Source: Bigelowiella natans CCMP2755 (Eukaryota; Cercozoa; Chlorarachniophyceae). Taken from it: 64,000 nucleotides of DNA. The first letter of the stretch is position 1; every line of letters begins with the position of its first letter. A program made the translations under genes and the position numbers. The notes beneath the pieces were generated by a model. It was not told the DNA's origin, searched no databases, and saw only the letters and a program-made list of their open reading frames with translations. Positions 48,139 to 60,944 of the stretch are shown piece by piece. Location of the stretch: the NCBI GenBank assembly GCA_000320545.1, contig ADNK01001088.1:1-64000 (forward strand), in the 5' to 3' direction.

Positions 48139-49056
48139 GCGCTCTGAGGAATACTGCTACATGTGAGTGCTCGAGTAGCCGTATCTTCACGTTGTAATAA
48201 CTCAAGCTTGAGCCGGACGACCTTGTCAGAATTTCGTAGTAAATGTTACTAATTGACGACTCCTCCCCCCCCTCCGTCGCCGCATGTTGTTGTGTCAATT
48301 TGTAATTACACAGGACACCTCTCATAAGACAGTGCTGCTCGCCACCATATCACCAACTTCGACCGATGTGGAGCACACAAGGGAGACATTAGAAAATGTA
48401 TCATCCATGATGGGGAAAAGGTCATCAAAGCTATATTATCATGCAACAACGAGAGTGCGGTGATGACCATCGCTGGTCGCTATTCAAAGTAGTCGTTGGA
48501 ACAACCCTCCTTATGCTTACTGCTGTGTTGCTGGACAAATGCTCAGGAGAGTTGAGGAGCGGCAATATGACGTTGATGTGATCGACATTCAGGTACAGTC
48601 GCCATCATGCCATCGTCATTATCATCATTGTGATTGTCATTATTATTATTTGTAGTGGAAGTTGATAGGTAGAGTGGTTGTTACCGATAACGTCGTACGA
48701 TGGTTTGGGGTGTTCTTGATGGTTGTGGTTCTTCACCATACAGCATGAAATGATGCAGCTGGGCGCTTTGAAGCACGACGTCAAGATGCGGCATTGGGAC
48801 ACAAAGAGGACGGTAGAGTTCCTCTCCAAGTATCTTCCAGAAGGTCAGCAAATTGCCGGAGTGCCTCGACATCGAACCCTGTAACAATTTGTCATCATCA
48901 TTATCAGATATTCTTACGGAATTGACAGCGAAGGTTGAATTAGTTATCATCCATCAACAGCTGTATAGCTGCTAGCCACTACTGATGATGATGATGTTGT
49001 TGATGATGATAATACTGGTGGTATGATGCTGAAGAAAGGTGCGAATCACCGATGTA

Positions 49057-49135
<79 letters not shown>

Positions 49136-49581
49136 GCGATAAGTGGAGAGAGTATTCGTAAGATGGGAGCATCTCAAGTTAGATATCGGGTAACAACAAC
49201 AACAACAATAGCAGCAGCAGCAGCAGCAACAGCTAATGTTCTTCTGCAAGTCGTCGTGTGAATGAATTCCATGTCCTCAATCCTGATCGCTCACTGCCAA
49301 TCGAATAAAAGGTGTGCAACGGCGACCAAGAGCTTGGGAAAACAGTGTATGCTGCAATCCGCTCTGAGCTGAAGAGACTGGATAAGATTGATAGAGAGAA
49401 GCGCATGAAGAAAGCTCGTAGAGATGCAGGAGGAAGAAGAGGTAGCCGTTATACCACGAAAAAGGTTGGCCATCTTCAGTATTCTTTGGTGCTCCTTTGC
49501 ACACGTTTTATCAGCTTCCAGAACGACAAGGAGGAATGGCTTGGAGGAGAAGAAATCATCACACCAAGAAGAAGACATTAA
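43445..49581 (+). CDS. Kinesin motor protein with C-terminal SAM domain
   Basis: Exons that join in phase include about 43445-43655, 43694-43797, 43936-44063, 44124-44196, 44274-44315, 44558-44640 and 44799-44908, then smaller ones to 49581. The start is uncertain; the ATG at 43445 is the first clear one in the open frame. The motor has VMVRKRPVLPFE, FFFDGVFNHTHT, P-loop GQTGTGKTYT (44870), FFELFGKECRDLL, switch I NEQSSRSHSIVRL (46208), switch II DLAGSERNYET (46541), GINQSLMALNACFRA, VPFHASSLTHLLRECF and LLATISPTSTDVEHTRETL. All nucleotide-binding motifs are intact, so it should be an active microtubule motor. Near 48780-49420, MRHWDTKRTVEFLSKYLP, ISGESIRKMGASQVRY and TVYAAIRSELKRL form a SAM domain split over introns, followed by a basic tail ending TPRRRH. 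About 140 residues precede the motor. The kinesin subfamily is not resolved. Confidence 0.87.
45991..46013. repeat. Poly-G tract in a kinesin intron
   Basis: A run of about 20 G follows GAGGAAG. A similar run is at 373-393. Such tracts are prone to length error in sequencing. Confidence 0.85.
49061..49134. repeat. TA then TG microsatellite ending in a splice acceptor
   Basis: TA array then TG array running directly into TGCAG at 49131-49135, the acceptor of the kinesin SAM exon AISGESIRKM. Confidence 0.9.
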
Positions 49582-50720
49582 CCTCGGAAACAATCATGCA
49601 CGCCCTCCAACGCAACTGGTAAAAAAGACATAATATGTCTTCATAACCTCTTGATGCTCTCTTCCATGCGAGCCCATTGAACGACACTTTGTAGAATCAT
49701 CACCAACCATCATAAGTCGTTGTATTTTTTTATAAATATGTTCGTGATCCGTCGATCATATGCGTCTCTCACTCAATATGCTTGGCGTACTTACTGTGTT
49801 CTGCCAAACATTCGTTAGAACGGGTTCCGTGGAGGACTTGAATGGAAACGTATGTGATAAGTCCACGCTTTGTAAATATCTACGCTATGCGTAAAAGTGC
49901 GTGTGCGTTTGCTCTGCTTGTACATGTGAGACGGATGTATAGAGTTATTATTTTTTTCCAATCGTCAATCATGTCATTCTAATGTAGCTTAGCAATGCAG
50001 CGGCCATAGCTGTTCATGTTTGGACGTACATGTGGCCAACACGCAAATAACAAATTGAATCATCGGATCAGTTGGCAATGCGAGAAGATTGCAAGCAATA
50101 TAACAGTGATGCCACGCTCGCTTTATGACGAATACAACTAGCTAATGAGGCCATTTGCAGCGCTGTAATACAATTACATGTACATAAAAATATAATCATT
50201 TTATTACCTAGATTACATCCGTCTCATATGTGACGAGCGTATACACATCTAGACATAGAACATATTTTTATGCACATCAATTGGCGTTGTATATGAGACG
50301 GATATGTAATGAAATGTTTTAAATTTTGGTTGTATGAATACTTATACATTGTATGTTGGCCCCACGTGCGTACATACATCATACATCACAAAAAAACATA
50401 TATCTCTAGACCTACTTCAGCCAGTGATATCGCACATATTAACGACGTGAATAAATGTTTTCTTTGGCAAGATTATCAAGATGCCATGCTACATGCTACT
50501 CTAGCTATAGTGCTTCGCGCAGCACGTGCATGTCCTGCTAACAAACGTTTTTGATATTAGAATGAAAGTTGCTGTGATAAGTTGATGAGTCAAACATATA
50601 TAAAGGTGAGGGCATACTTGCAAACAAGCACAATTTTATTAATAATGCTAATGAAGAGTTCAGCGTCCAATAGGACGGACAGGTAGAATCCTGGTAATTT
50701 TATTTCTCATGTCTTCTAAG
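49582..50720. other. Spacer with dispersed element and inverted terminal words
   Basis: No gene recognised. It contains an element copy at 49928-50010. Further right, ACATCCGTCTCATAT (50215-50229) and ATATGAGACGGATATGT (50291-50307) form an inverted pair about 60 bp apart. Confidence 0.55.
49928..50010 (+). repeat. Dispersed element, copy D
   Basis: Begins TGTGAGACGGATGTA and continues to GTCATTCTAATGTAGCTTAG and CAATGCAGCGGCCATAGC. It shares both the left-end word and the core with copy A. Confidence 0.7.
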
Positions 50721-51767
50721 CTAGAGGCCCAGTACACGTTCGTCGTCTTCTTCTTGCATGTCATTCCTTTGAGCTTCGGCTATTGCTGCAAGATCCACAG
50801 TATTGAGATCAAGCTCAAGGAATGCAGCGTCAGGATGGGGATTCTTACAATATGGTTCGATTGGATAAAACCCGAAAGAGGTGTATAGCTGTAGTGCTGC
50901 CTCTAGCGATTTTACGCTGTCTATTCTCAGTACACGATACCTTGTTTCAAAATAGTAAGAATGTATAAGAGATGGTTGAACTTAAGTTGGACGTAAGCAC
51001 ACGCAAATATTATATGACTTTGATAGAAGACAAAGTTGACATTTCGGAGTAGATAGTGATAACTAGTAGTAGTACCTGCCCATTGATCTGGCTTCTTCGA
51101 TGACTCTCGCCACAAGCTGCCGCCCTAGCCCGTTTCCCCTTTCCTCTGCTCTCACGTAAAGCCGTTTCATTTCGCACCAATCATTTCCTGCCTTTTTCAT
51201 GGCCACAACGCCTGCCGCCTTATTCCCTCTTCTGGCAACCAGCAAGATTCCACCATGGTCTTCCCCGTAGAAACCAGGTAAATTCTCTACTTCTTCGTCG
51301 ATATTTTGATATGCGATGTTAACTTCTAGCGAATCTTCATACTCTCTAATGAGTTCTCGTGCTTCGGCCACGCCCGGATCTTCCGAAGTGAAAATGCGCG
51401 TTATTATGAGCTCATCATCATCCTCTTTCTCAGTCGTAGCTATTTCGTTCCCCTCCACATTGCCATCATTCTGTTCTGCAACTTCCTGCTTAGATGGTTC
51501 GGCTTCATCTGCTGCAGAGTGAGGTTGAAGGTAAAATACTCGTGAACGTCGAATCTTTGGAAAAGGGCTAACTGTGTTCTCCAGATGATTGAGTGACGAA
51601 CTCCAATGTCTACGACACGAGGAGGAGCACATTCGACTTAACATTGCACGCCTTAAGTGAAATTTTGTGGTTGTACAACGTGTTGTACACAATCGGTTTG
51701 CTGGTCGGAATCTTGTAGGAGTAGCAGCATTAACTAAAGCGAAGAGGAGAAGGAATAAATATAGCAT
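50721..51767 (-). CDS. GNAT-family N-acetyltransferase with signal-peptide-like N-terminus
   Basis: Two exons, 51767-51076 and 50940-50721, join in phase (912 bp, 303 residues). The C-terminal half is a GNAT fold: REYEDSLEVNIAYQ, ILLVARRGNKAAGVVAMKK, CEMKRLYVRAEERGNGLGRQL (acetyl-CoA loop RGNGLGRQL) and, after the intron, VLRIDSVKSLEAALQLYTSFGF and AFLELDL. GNAT enzymes move acetyl from acetyl-CoA to amino groups; the substrate is unknown. The first ATG in frame, at 51767, begins MLYLFLLLFALVNA, a classic hydrophobic signal, followed by a basic Thr/Arg-rich stretch (RFRPANRLCTTRCTTTKF). That pairing can mean secretion or, in algae with complex plastids, a bipartite plastid presequence; I cannot decide. 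A Glu/Asp-rich linker separates it from the GNAT domain. Confidence 0.85.
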
Positions 51768-52620
51768 ATGTATTGCTCGTGCTTCCCCCTCTGCCTTATC
51801 CAATGCTAGGGGTCAAACTGCTATGCTTGCTTGATCTTTGCACGTCTTTCAGTCGGCAAAATCGCAAGCAGCACCCCCCACCCACCTCAAAAGCAGAGGG
51901 AGTTATTTTCAATCAGCTCTATGGGGATTGCCGACGAACCAAGGAGATGTGGTCAGGGGGGTATGCTAAGTGTTTATACCGAAATGTCATCTAATGCACC
52001 TGTGCGACATATATTTAATCCTTGTCGCAGATCGAAATTGTCTCGGGTAGTTGGACTCCTTTCGCCGTGCTGATCAATTCGTCTTCCCTTCGATTATCTT
52101 CCAGTCTTTTTACACACGCTTCGCAACAATACCAACAAAGATTTTGCACCCGTCAGGGAGTATCTCCAATCTTTCACGTGCGACATAAGGATTCTTTTGT
52201 CGTAGCATGAGGATGTTACCCTTTATCCACCTCCTAAAAGCTGGGCCGATTCCATCACAAGATCAACTCTGCAATGGTCCAACCGTGTGCTATCTTGTGT
52301 GTGGGGACCGTGTACTATCTTGTGTGTGGGAGGGGCAAGAGACAGCTTGATTTTTTTAGCTAAAAATATTGTAGAATACGGGAGAATTAGCACTGTTGTC
52401 CTTTGAGGGTTCAGGTTCCTGAAAGATTCTTTTGATAGGGAAAAGCACCAGGCGGAAACGTATAGCCATCGGAAGGAGTACCACTGTGATGATCTCAAAT
52501 AAGACAACCCGCTCCAGCACAGCAGCTAGCTCCTACTGCGTTTTGAGTTAGGTTGTATATCGAAAATAAAACTAGGGGGACTTTGAAGCTTGCCCAGAAG
52601 GGGGTGGGGGAGCATCCGAT
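51768..52620. other. Spacer between GNAT and kinase genes
   Basis: No gene recognised. A short direct repeat of ACCGTGT(G/A)CTATCTTGTGTGTGG type occurs at about 52281-52330. The spacer should contain both divergent promoters, but no clear core element was identified. Confidence 0.4.
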
Positions 52621-52799
52621 ATGAGCGGTTCAGCTGCGTTTGATGAGAAGTATGTTCTCGAGCAAATTGAGATCGGCTCCGGGGCTACAGCTGTGGTAAA
52701 TCAATACCACGAATCTATGATAATTCACTAACAAATCTTAGCGATGGAGTGATGCCATCCTCTAGAAAAGTGAGGATGCTTTATCGTTACTAGTATAAG

Positions 52800-52841
<42 letters not shown>

Positions 52842-52907
52842 TGTGTGTGCACGTGTGTTGTGCGAAGAAGAGCGAGTGTGTGACAAGTAAGAAATTATAT
52901 GAAATAG

Positions 52908-52960
<53 letters not shown>

Positions 52961-53648
52961 GTTCAACTCCCGCTCCCCTCCGTGCTTCATCTCTCCTCCT
53001 TTTAGGTGATGGTGTGTCGGTCTAAAGCCGATGGGTCTGAGTATGCGGTGAAGATTGTTGACAGAAAGGAGAACGTGTGCGATGAGGAGCAGCTGCGACA
53101 AGAGGTAAGTTTTGTGTGACTGCGATTTGATAGATTGTTTCAATGACATGGCTAGCAAAACCAAGCAATGCTTTGGAATGCTCGTTCTCTCTCTCGCAGG
53201 TCGCAATCATGCAGTCTCTGGATCATCATCCAAATATCATTCAACTTGTGGACTTCTATGAGACTCCCGTAAGTGACAGTAGTGTTAGGACTTGTGTGCC
53301 ATTGCACTGCAGTGGAATCATCCATCATCAACTAACATGGTGCTAATGTCCCACCACAAACGTGGCGATCAGGATGCATTCCTTTTGGTCATCGAACTAG
53401 CCGAAGGGGGAGAGCTCTTCGAAAAGATTCTAGAAAACCGCATATTCACAGAGGTCGGTTGGCCTTGCTATGATGATACGTTTCTCTCTTACTTATCTCC
53501 TCCTCAATGTTCTTCTCCTAAACAACGAAGGATCACGCTCGGAAAATAGCTTGTCAGCTATTCGAGGCTCTCCGGTACATGCATTCTCGTGGTGTGGCTC
53601 ATAGAGACCTGAAGCCAGAGAATATCATGTTCAAATCGGATGATATTG

Positions 53649-53679
<31 letters not shown>

Positions 53680-54313
53680 CACCGACCGCAGTTGTTTTCG
53701 TTGACCTCATCGTCGTCTTACAAACAAACGTAGCAATAGACGTGTAGCATTGGTAGCAGTAATAAAGTGATTATCGCCGGAATCATACAACTACCTCACC
53801 ATGCCCTTCTCTTCGTCGTTATTATTGTGATGCGACTCTCCATCTCCCCACAACCAGAGTCACCGGTCAAAATTGTGGACTTCGGCTTCGCAAAGCAGTT
53901 CCGCTCAGCAGCCTCTCCTTCCTCTCTGTCCGTTCGAAAGCTCTCTTCTTCTTCTTCATCATCATCTTCACAAGCTAGAGGTCCTTCAAGACCTAGGAGA
54001 GTGTCGAGGCACTCTCGCTCGCAGGTGATGATATCGTGTTGATGATAACCGGCACTGGAACGAGATCAGTGAAATGGGAAAAGGGGGGGTGGGAGGGAGG
54101 GAGGTTGCTTCCTGTCTTAGCGCTGATATCCCATAATACAACCTTTTATTACCGCTCAACGAAAAAAACAGGTTTCAACACTCCATCTCCTGAAGCTGTG
54201 CAAGCGGCTGCCGCAGCTGCTTTAGCTACTCAGAGAGAAAGTAACAACAATCTCAAGAAAGAAGGCTCAGTTGAAACGTAAGGCATCTCAACGCACACAA
54301 ATATAAGTCTCTG

Positions 54314-54351
<38 letters not shown>

Positions 54352-55023
54352 CAAATTATGAAAGAGGAGGAGCTCTCTATGCAATTACGTGTAATATTTG
54401 TGCCCAGTTGCTTCTACAACTGAGTTCTCTCTTCTTCTGCGCTTCTTCACTATACCTTTGATCTTGCTTGACGTGTGCTGCATACATGTCAAAAACCTTT
54501 TGCAGTTTGATGGTCAACCAGGACTCTTCATCCTTGACGCTATCTTCTCCAACTCCAAAGGTTACATTGCAGCAAGCAAATAGCATTAGGAAAAGCAGTA
54601 CAATTGAACGGAAAAACATTATATAACTTTCTCCAGACGAGACATCAGCGCATGTGCACAATGCTAGGCACCCAAGGATATGCCGGTTATGAATCTTCTA
54701 GTTCAGATACGAAATAACAATATTAAATTTATATATATATATAATCTAAGATAGGATGCGAATGACATGGCCATTAGTAGTACCCAGAGTATCTTGTTAA
54801 GAGAACTCGCTGATGTTGCTACTACTATATAACATGAGTACCAAAGCAACATAATCGCATTGCTTCTCTATTTTCCAGAGCTTACTATTAACGCTCTTGC
54901 TGCTTCGTCGCTGTATCCATATTTTTAGCCCCTGAGGTATTCGAGGAGGGCTCCTCTTACAGCGAAACCTGCGATGTCTGGAGTATTGGTAGAAGAAGAT
55001 AATGAGAAGAGAGAAACACAATA

Positions 55024-55068
<45 letters not shown>

Positions 55069-56481
55069 AATCTGATTTCCCGTTGTTTGTTTTGATTGGA
55101 TGGTGGTGCTGCCATGGATATGAACATGTGACAGGAATCATAGTTTATATCCTTTTGTCGGGAATGCCTCCTTTCGTCCCTGTCGAGGAGGAGGAGGAGG
55201 ATGAAGAGGAAGATGAGGAGGAGGAGAATGAAAGCAAAGAAGAAGAAGAAGAAGAAGAAGCAGATCTGAACGATTCGAACCAGCAGAAGGCTGTTGCCGC
55301 TCTTGTGAGCCGCTTTGAGTCCAGGAGTACCTCTGTGGAGAGTAGTATACCGAAGAAGAAGAATAATAAGAATAAAGAGGAGGAGAAGAAGAAGAAGAAA
55401 GCAACTGAGACGAAGAAGGTAGAGGACGAAAAGGAAGCTGTCGAGGATCTCCCAGAGGTAAGAATAAAAAGGAATTTGTGGACATACATCCTTTGCATTT
55501 CCTCGTTCATTTTGCCCCATTATTAGCATTATTAGCATCGCCACTGCGTCTCCACCCATCCATCATCATCATCATCATAATCATCATCATCATCATCGCA
55601 GATGGAAATTCCGACCGGCCCCCCATTCTGGGTCTATGTGAATCAGATGCAGCAAGACAGGTGGTGGTGCGCGTGTGTGGTAGCAACATGGTTGAGAACA
55701 AGAAGAAAAACAACAAGAAGGAGAAAAGGAAGAGATAGAGGGCCACTTTCCTCAATCTTAAGTAGAGCGTGCAAGTTGTAGTTGTTTCTGCGGCGTGTGC
55801 AAATTGAATATCGAGAGGTGCTGCATCATCGGCAGAGTAGCTGAACGCCATTCCCAGCAAGCCGTATAGTTGACTTGCATCTTTCACCTTTGTTTCACCG
55901 TGTTATTACTACCATCACCACAGGGAAAAACTGAAGCTTAGATTCCCCGAGAAGATGTGGAAGCATGTGTCGATGCAGGTCCTCCCCTTCTCCGACTATT
56001 TCCACGAATAAAAAATAATACATTGTTTTGGAGAGAGAGGCTATCAATGAGGAGGCACATAGATAACACACATTACCCTTGCAATTTCTTATTATACATA
56101 CCTTGTTCTTCTTTCGTCAAAAACAATGAATCTGATTGGATTTGCCACCCGCAAGGCCAGGGAGTTCTTAAAAGAGGTACCAAGAATGAGATGGGAATGA
56201 GAGGAGACGGAAGAGGAGAAGGAGAATTAAAAAATGATCTTAACGAGCTATCTTCTCAATGACATTCCATTACGCTTGTTTTGCCAATGCCCTCAATAAC
56301 GGAGGGTTGTGAAGGCATGACACGATGATATTGACGACTTAGAATATAATTTTTGGCTTTATTTAATTTTGTGATGTATGTCCATTCACGTGTTATCCCA
56401 ATATACTCTTCATCTTATATCGTCGCAGGTGCTCACCCCAGACCCACTCACAAGGCCTTCTGCATCGGTTAGTTTATGCTG

Positions 56482-56525
<44 letters not shown>

Positions 56526-56545
56526 TCTCCCACTCTCTATCTCCA

Positions 56546-56589
<44 letters not shown>

Positions 56590-59500
56590 TAAGTGACTAC
56601 TACCACTGGTAACGACATGAGCACTGACGGCATTTGTACAGAAACTTCTGGAGCATCGTTGGGTGGCAATGAACGGAAGGAGAAGCAGCAGCCGAAGCAA
56701 CGGTATCCAGGAGGACTACCCCGATAACAAACACGGTGGGGAGACTCCTATTCCCTCTGGGAATAATGATGACACGGGGAAACGCAACCAGGGAACTGCT
56801 GCCATTGGGGGTAGTAGGGATGCAGCTGCTGCTGATCCTTCTTCCTCTGCAGCAGGAACCTGTCAGGAAAACAATGGCAGGAACGAGAATGAGGGCTGTT
56901 CTACTGCTGGTTGTGCTGATGGTGGTGGAGAGAATGGAAAGGGCCCAACTCAAGGGCATCGAGCGAGCCATAGCAGCAGTGCTAGCAGCAGGCACGTTCG
57001 ACAATATTCAAGAAGCACTGGCGATATTTTTGGAGGGGGGGCGAGGAATGATGGCAGCCACCACCACCACCGTTCCAGTAGCAAGAGAGGCAGTAGAGTC
57101 GTCCCGATTAACAACCTATCACACCGCAGACGTTTGATGACGATGCTAGGCTCGTACCCGATGAAGAGGGCGACGTTCGGTGCCTCGCGCCTTGAGATCA
57201 GAAATGCGCACTCCTTGCAACGGCGTATCGTCGGTATTGCGAAGCCTTCTCCTCGCAACGGCGGCCGTGCTTCTCTACAAGGCAGTGGCACCGCGCACGT
57301 GAACGGATCGGAGGAGTGGCGCACGCTGGAGTCGTCCGACGACGAGGCCCGGCCGTTGTCGTTTGGAGAGAAATACGAGTTGAAGAACCTGCAGCTCGGG
57401 ATGGGGAGCAGCTCCATCGCCATGCTGTGCCGGAACAAGGAGACCAGGAGCGACCACGCCGTCTGCATCCTCGATCGGGCCCGCGTTGAGTGCAGCAGGC
57501 AGGCGATGCTGCGGTTCCGCAAGCTCAAGAGTCTCGAGCATGACCAGCTGCTGAAAACCGCCGACACCTTCATAACCCCCGAGCGACTCCTCATCGTCTC
57601 GGAGATGTGCTGGGGGGGGGATCTCTTCGAGCACATGGTTCGTCATCGTCAGGTTGCGGAGCCTGAGGCTCGGAACATCATCAAGGCGGTTTTGTCCGCG
57701 GTGGCCTACCTGCACACGAATGGGGTCGTGCATGGCAATGTCACCCCCGAGAAGATCCTTCTGTCGAGCCCAAACGACGTCTCTTCTCTGAGACTCGATC
57801 CATTCTCGATGTCCGCTCACATAACACTACATGATCCGCGTAACGATATTGGTGATGAGAAGAAGCAACAGCACCGCATGGCTACTACTACTACTCCGTT
57901 GTCCTCTCCGCCATTGCCAGCCCCGCAAGCAGCACATGCTGCCACTTCCCCATCCCACTGGTACATGGCTCCAGAGCTATCATCTTCACGAAAGGGACAA
58001 CACAAAGCACACCGCGAGGAAGAAAAAGAAAAGGCGGGAGGAAATGAGGTTGGACCATCATCACAGCAACAATCTGAGAAAGAACACAAGGGAAATGAAG
58101 GCAAAGGCAATGGAAAAACTACAACTACTACTAAGAGTGGTAGTAATACTGCAACGTCGACAACGACAACGACAACACTCAACACCTACGGCTCTGAGAA
58201 GGCGGACATGTGGAGCGTCGGTGTTCTCGCATACACTCTAATCGCTGGTGTTCCCCCTTTCACCGTCTCCAGCAGCACCCCCCCCTCCTCCTCGCAGTTT
58301 CCATTCTGGGTACACATCCCAGACATGGTGCAGGATGGATCGAGGCAGCTGGACTTCGGCGGAAAGGCGTGGGAGCATGTGTCTTCCGAGGCGATTGCTT
58401 TCGTAAGAACAGCTCTACAATTCGAGCCTGAAAAGCGGTTTGAGGCTAGCGAGGCCCTGAAGCATCCATGGATGACGACGGTGCTCTCGATACCCTCTGT
58501 AAATGAGAAAAGCGAGGGAGCTGCAGGCAATGACATCAAGCTGAATGACGGTAATGCATCAGAGGACACCAGCAGTGTCAGGGACATGCGGAGGGGAAGT
58601 GTATTGACTTCGAAGAGGCACTCGTTAGCGGTAGGTCTTACTTCCCTTTTTGAAGATTATCCTACTTGTAGTCGCAATGTTGATCACGTGCTGAGACTTT
58701 CTTCTTCTTCTTCTTCTTCTTTTTCTTCCACAGGTAGAGCCTGGGAGCCCCACAGGATCGGTCCATTCGTCCACTAGCAACCAAAGCTCACTGTCTCGCC
58801 CAAAGAAGAGGGAGATGATGCGGTGGAAGATGGTGCAGCGCGCACGGTGGAGGCGTCGCCAACGCCTACCCACGAGCGTGTGGAAAACGCTGATGAATCC
58901 TGTCGAGTCATCTAGAGATGACGCTGCCCCCTTGCCCAAAAGCGCCGCGAAGTGGCTGCAGCACATGCAGGAGGTGGGAGGAAGAATGAGCTCCTCACCG
59001 ACATCCAAACCGCAGGTAGGTAGCAGCAGCCGCGACGGCGTCACCGGCAACCGTCCCGATAATGGGGTTTCTGCAGCAGCGCCACTATCACCATCAGCAG
59101 CCCCGTCGTCATCAAGGCCAGATAGCAGACGCTCCCGCGCCATCTACTCGCACACCAGAAAGCGCTCAAAGTCTCGGAGCCTCGTCAGTGAGATGCGTCT
59201 GTGGACGGAGGAGGAAGTTGGCGAGTGGGTCGCTAGGCGGGGAGCATCGAAGAAATGGGCTGGATACGCCGACGTGTGCTTCTCCGAAGGGTTCGATGGG
59301 GTGTCACTGCTGCACGCAAAGAAGGAATCGTTGATCAAGATGGGGATACGACACCACCACGCGGACGCTATCATCGGCGAAAGAGACGTCTATCTGAGCA
59401 CTTCCTCCTCTTCCGTGCTCCATGCTGCAGCGGGAGGAGGCCATACAAAGGGAAGGGCTGTGCCCTCCAGCAGTAGAGTCAACACTCATCATCAGCATTC

Positions 59501-59780
59501 CGCCTCTCCCCACCACCAAAACCAACTGCTGAGTCAAAGCCAGCTGCAAGAGCAAGGAGATCAGAAGGCGGTACCACCTTACCACCCGTTTTCAAGAGAC
59601 AGTCGGGATGGGGGGGGGAACCAGCACACATCATCTTTGGCTAGAGGAAGCCCTTCCATATCTCCGCTGTCAAAGGCTCACTCACCCCATCACCAGGGGG
59701 TGTCATCTTCTTCGCGTAATGCCAGCAGCCGAAGTAAGAGTCCTCGCCATGATCGACACAACAGAGAGGTAGTTTTGTGA
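52621..59780 (+). CDS. Tandem protein kinase - pseudokinase - SAM domain protein
   Basis: ATG at 52621 ([11 protein letters not shown]). Exons 52621-52695, 53006-53104, 53200-53268, 53373-53453, 53531-53648 and 53858 onward encode a CaMK-like kinase. It has [47 protein letters not shown] (about 53599), VDFGFAKQF (DFG 53878-53886), [28 protein letters not shown] and, at 56430 on, [13 protein letters not shown] Glu-rich insert lies between PPFVP and [10 protein letters not shown]. The big exon 56642-58630 has a second kinase fold that lacks key residues: [11 protein letters not shown] without the VAIK lysine, HGNVTPEK for HRDLKPEN (57731) and LHDP where DFG is expected, though APE and [12 protein letters not shown] remain. 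It is therefore a pseudokinase, perhaps regulating the first domain. Exon 58734-59768 carries a SAM domain ([32 protein letters not shown], 59190-59390) and a Ser/His-rich tail. Donor GAG|GTAGTT at 59768 suggests continuation downstream. Confidence 0.85.
52803..52960. repeat. GT and GA microsatellites in first kinase intron
   Basis: GT array about 52803-52850 and GA array about 52909-52960, between exons 52621-52695 and 53006-53104. Confidence 0.9.
54316..56584. repeat. Dinucleotide arrays in later kinase introns
   Basis: GT at 54316-54348, GA at 55028-55063, CT at 56485-56521 and TA at 56549-56584. Each is confined to an intron between kinase-1 exons. Confidence 0.85.
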
Positions 59781-59826
59781 CATGCCTGTGCATGCAGCAT
59801 GGAGGGGGAATATAGGTGTGGGTCTT

Positions 59827-59840
59827 TCTCTCTCTCACTC

Positions 59841-59914
<74 letters not shown>

Positions 59915-60155
59915 CCTACAATGAGAAGGTAGATAAATATCGTATGACCTCCTCATCTTAGTCCTAGTGGCGTGGTGGCTATTATTATTATTATTATTAT
60001 AGTTCGTTGATAATAACAAGCATAGCATTAAAGGCTTATGCATGGTACCCTGTAGGGATCAGGAGGCGGCAGCGGCTCGGTCCCGCTACTAGTAGCATTA
60101 CTGTGGAAACGACAAAAGTAGTAACGCTTGGGATTTCTCCCTCACTCTCTCTCTG

Positions 60156-60208
<53 letters not shown>

Positions 60209-60944
60209 CTTTGTTCTAGGAGTTTCTCCCTTCTCTTTCATATTGGTTGTACTCGTAATATCATCTCGTTGTTGCCATGTCCTTCACTCGCAACCCTCAT
60301 CATCTTCCTCGCATCCCTTTGTTGTCAGACTGGGATGGGGAACACGCGTGTTCAAGCTCACATCGAGCGCTCTCAAGTACTACAGGCCAGCAGGTGCAAT
60401 GTTCAAGAGTCGTTGCGTTCAATTATTCCTTGTTTTCACCCCCTCTTTGAATTCTCTCCACCAGAACATTCCACAATTTAGTTGAGTCGACTGCCACTTC
60501 TTTCTCCAGGAAAAGAGCTTTGCTTCATTTATCAGCATCATCATCGTCGTCGTCGTCGTCATCGTCACCGTCACCGTCATCATTGTTAAAACGAAGATTT
60601 TGTTTTTGTGTTCTGCTTGCAGCAAACGAGCGATATGCCAAAGCGGAGCTCCTCGGCACGTTTGAGCTAGGGTTGGTTCTTTCCCGATGTTATATAGAAG
60701 CAACAATTAGTAGAGGCGCCTTCCTCCGTTTCACTTACATGACAAAAGTCACCGAATACGTCGCTGCATGAACTATCACACAAATCTCGAATTCAGTCCC
60801 CAAAAGAAGCAAAGTAACCCCATCTTTTCCTGTTGTAGGCAGAGAGCGTATCTGTTTCTACTTTCAACAATCGCATCCGTTTCCCTCACTATCAGTGTTA
60901 TTGACCGTCACAACTACGACAATGCCAGTCTGGCTCATGCGTTG

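Noticed and set aside
56950-58587. Minus-strand frames opposite the pseudokinase exon
   Set aside because: Shadows of a clear kinase-fold frame on the plus strand.
60128-60481. Ser/Leu-rich frame at the CT array
   Set aside because: Composed of microsatellite translation; only the 60331-60391 part in another frame looks coding.
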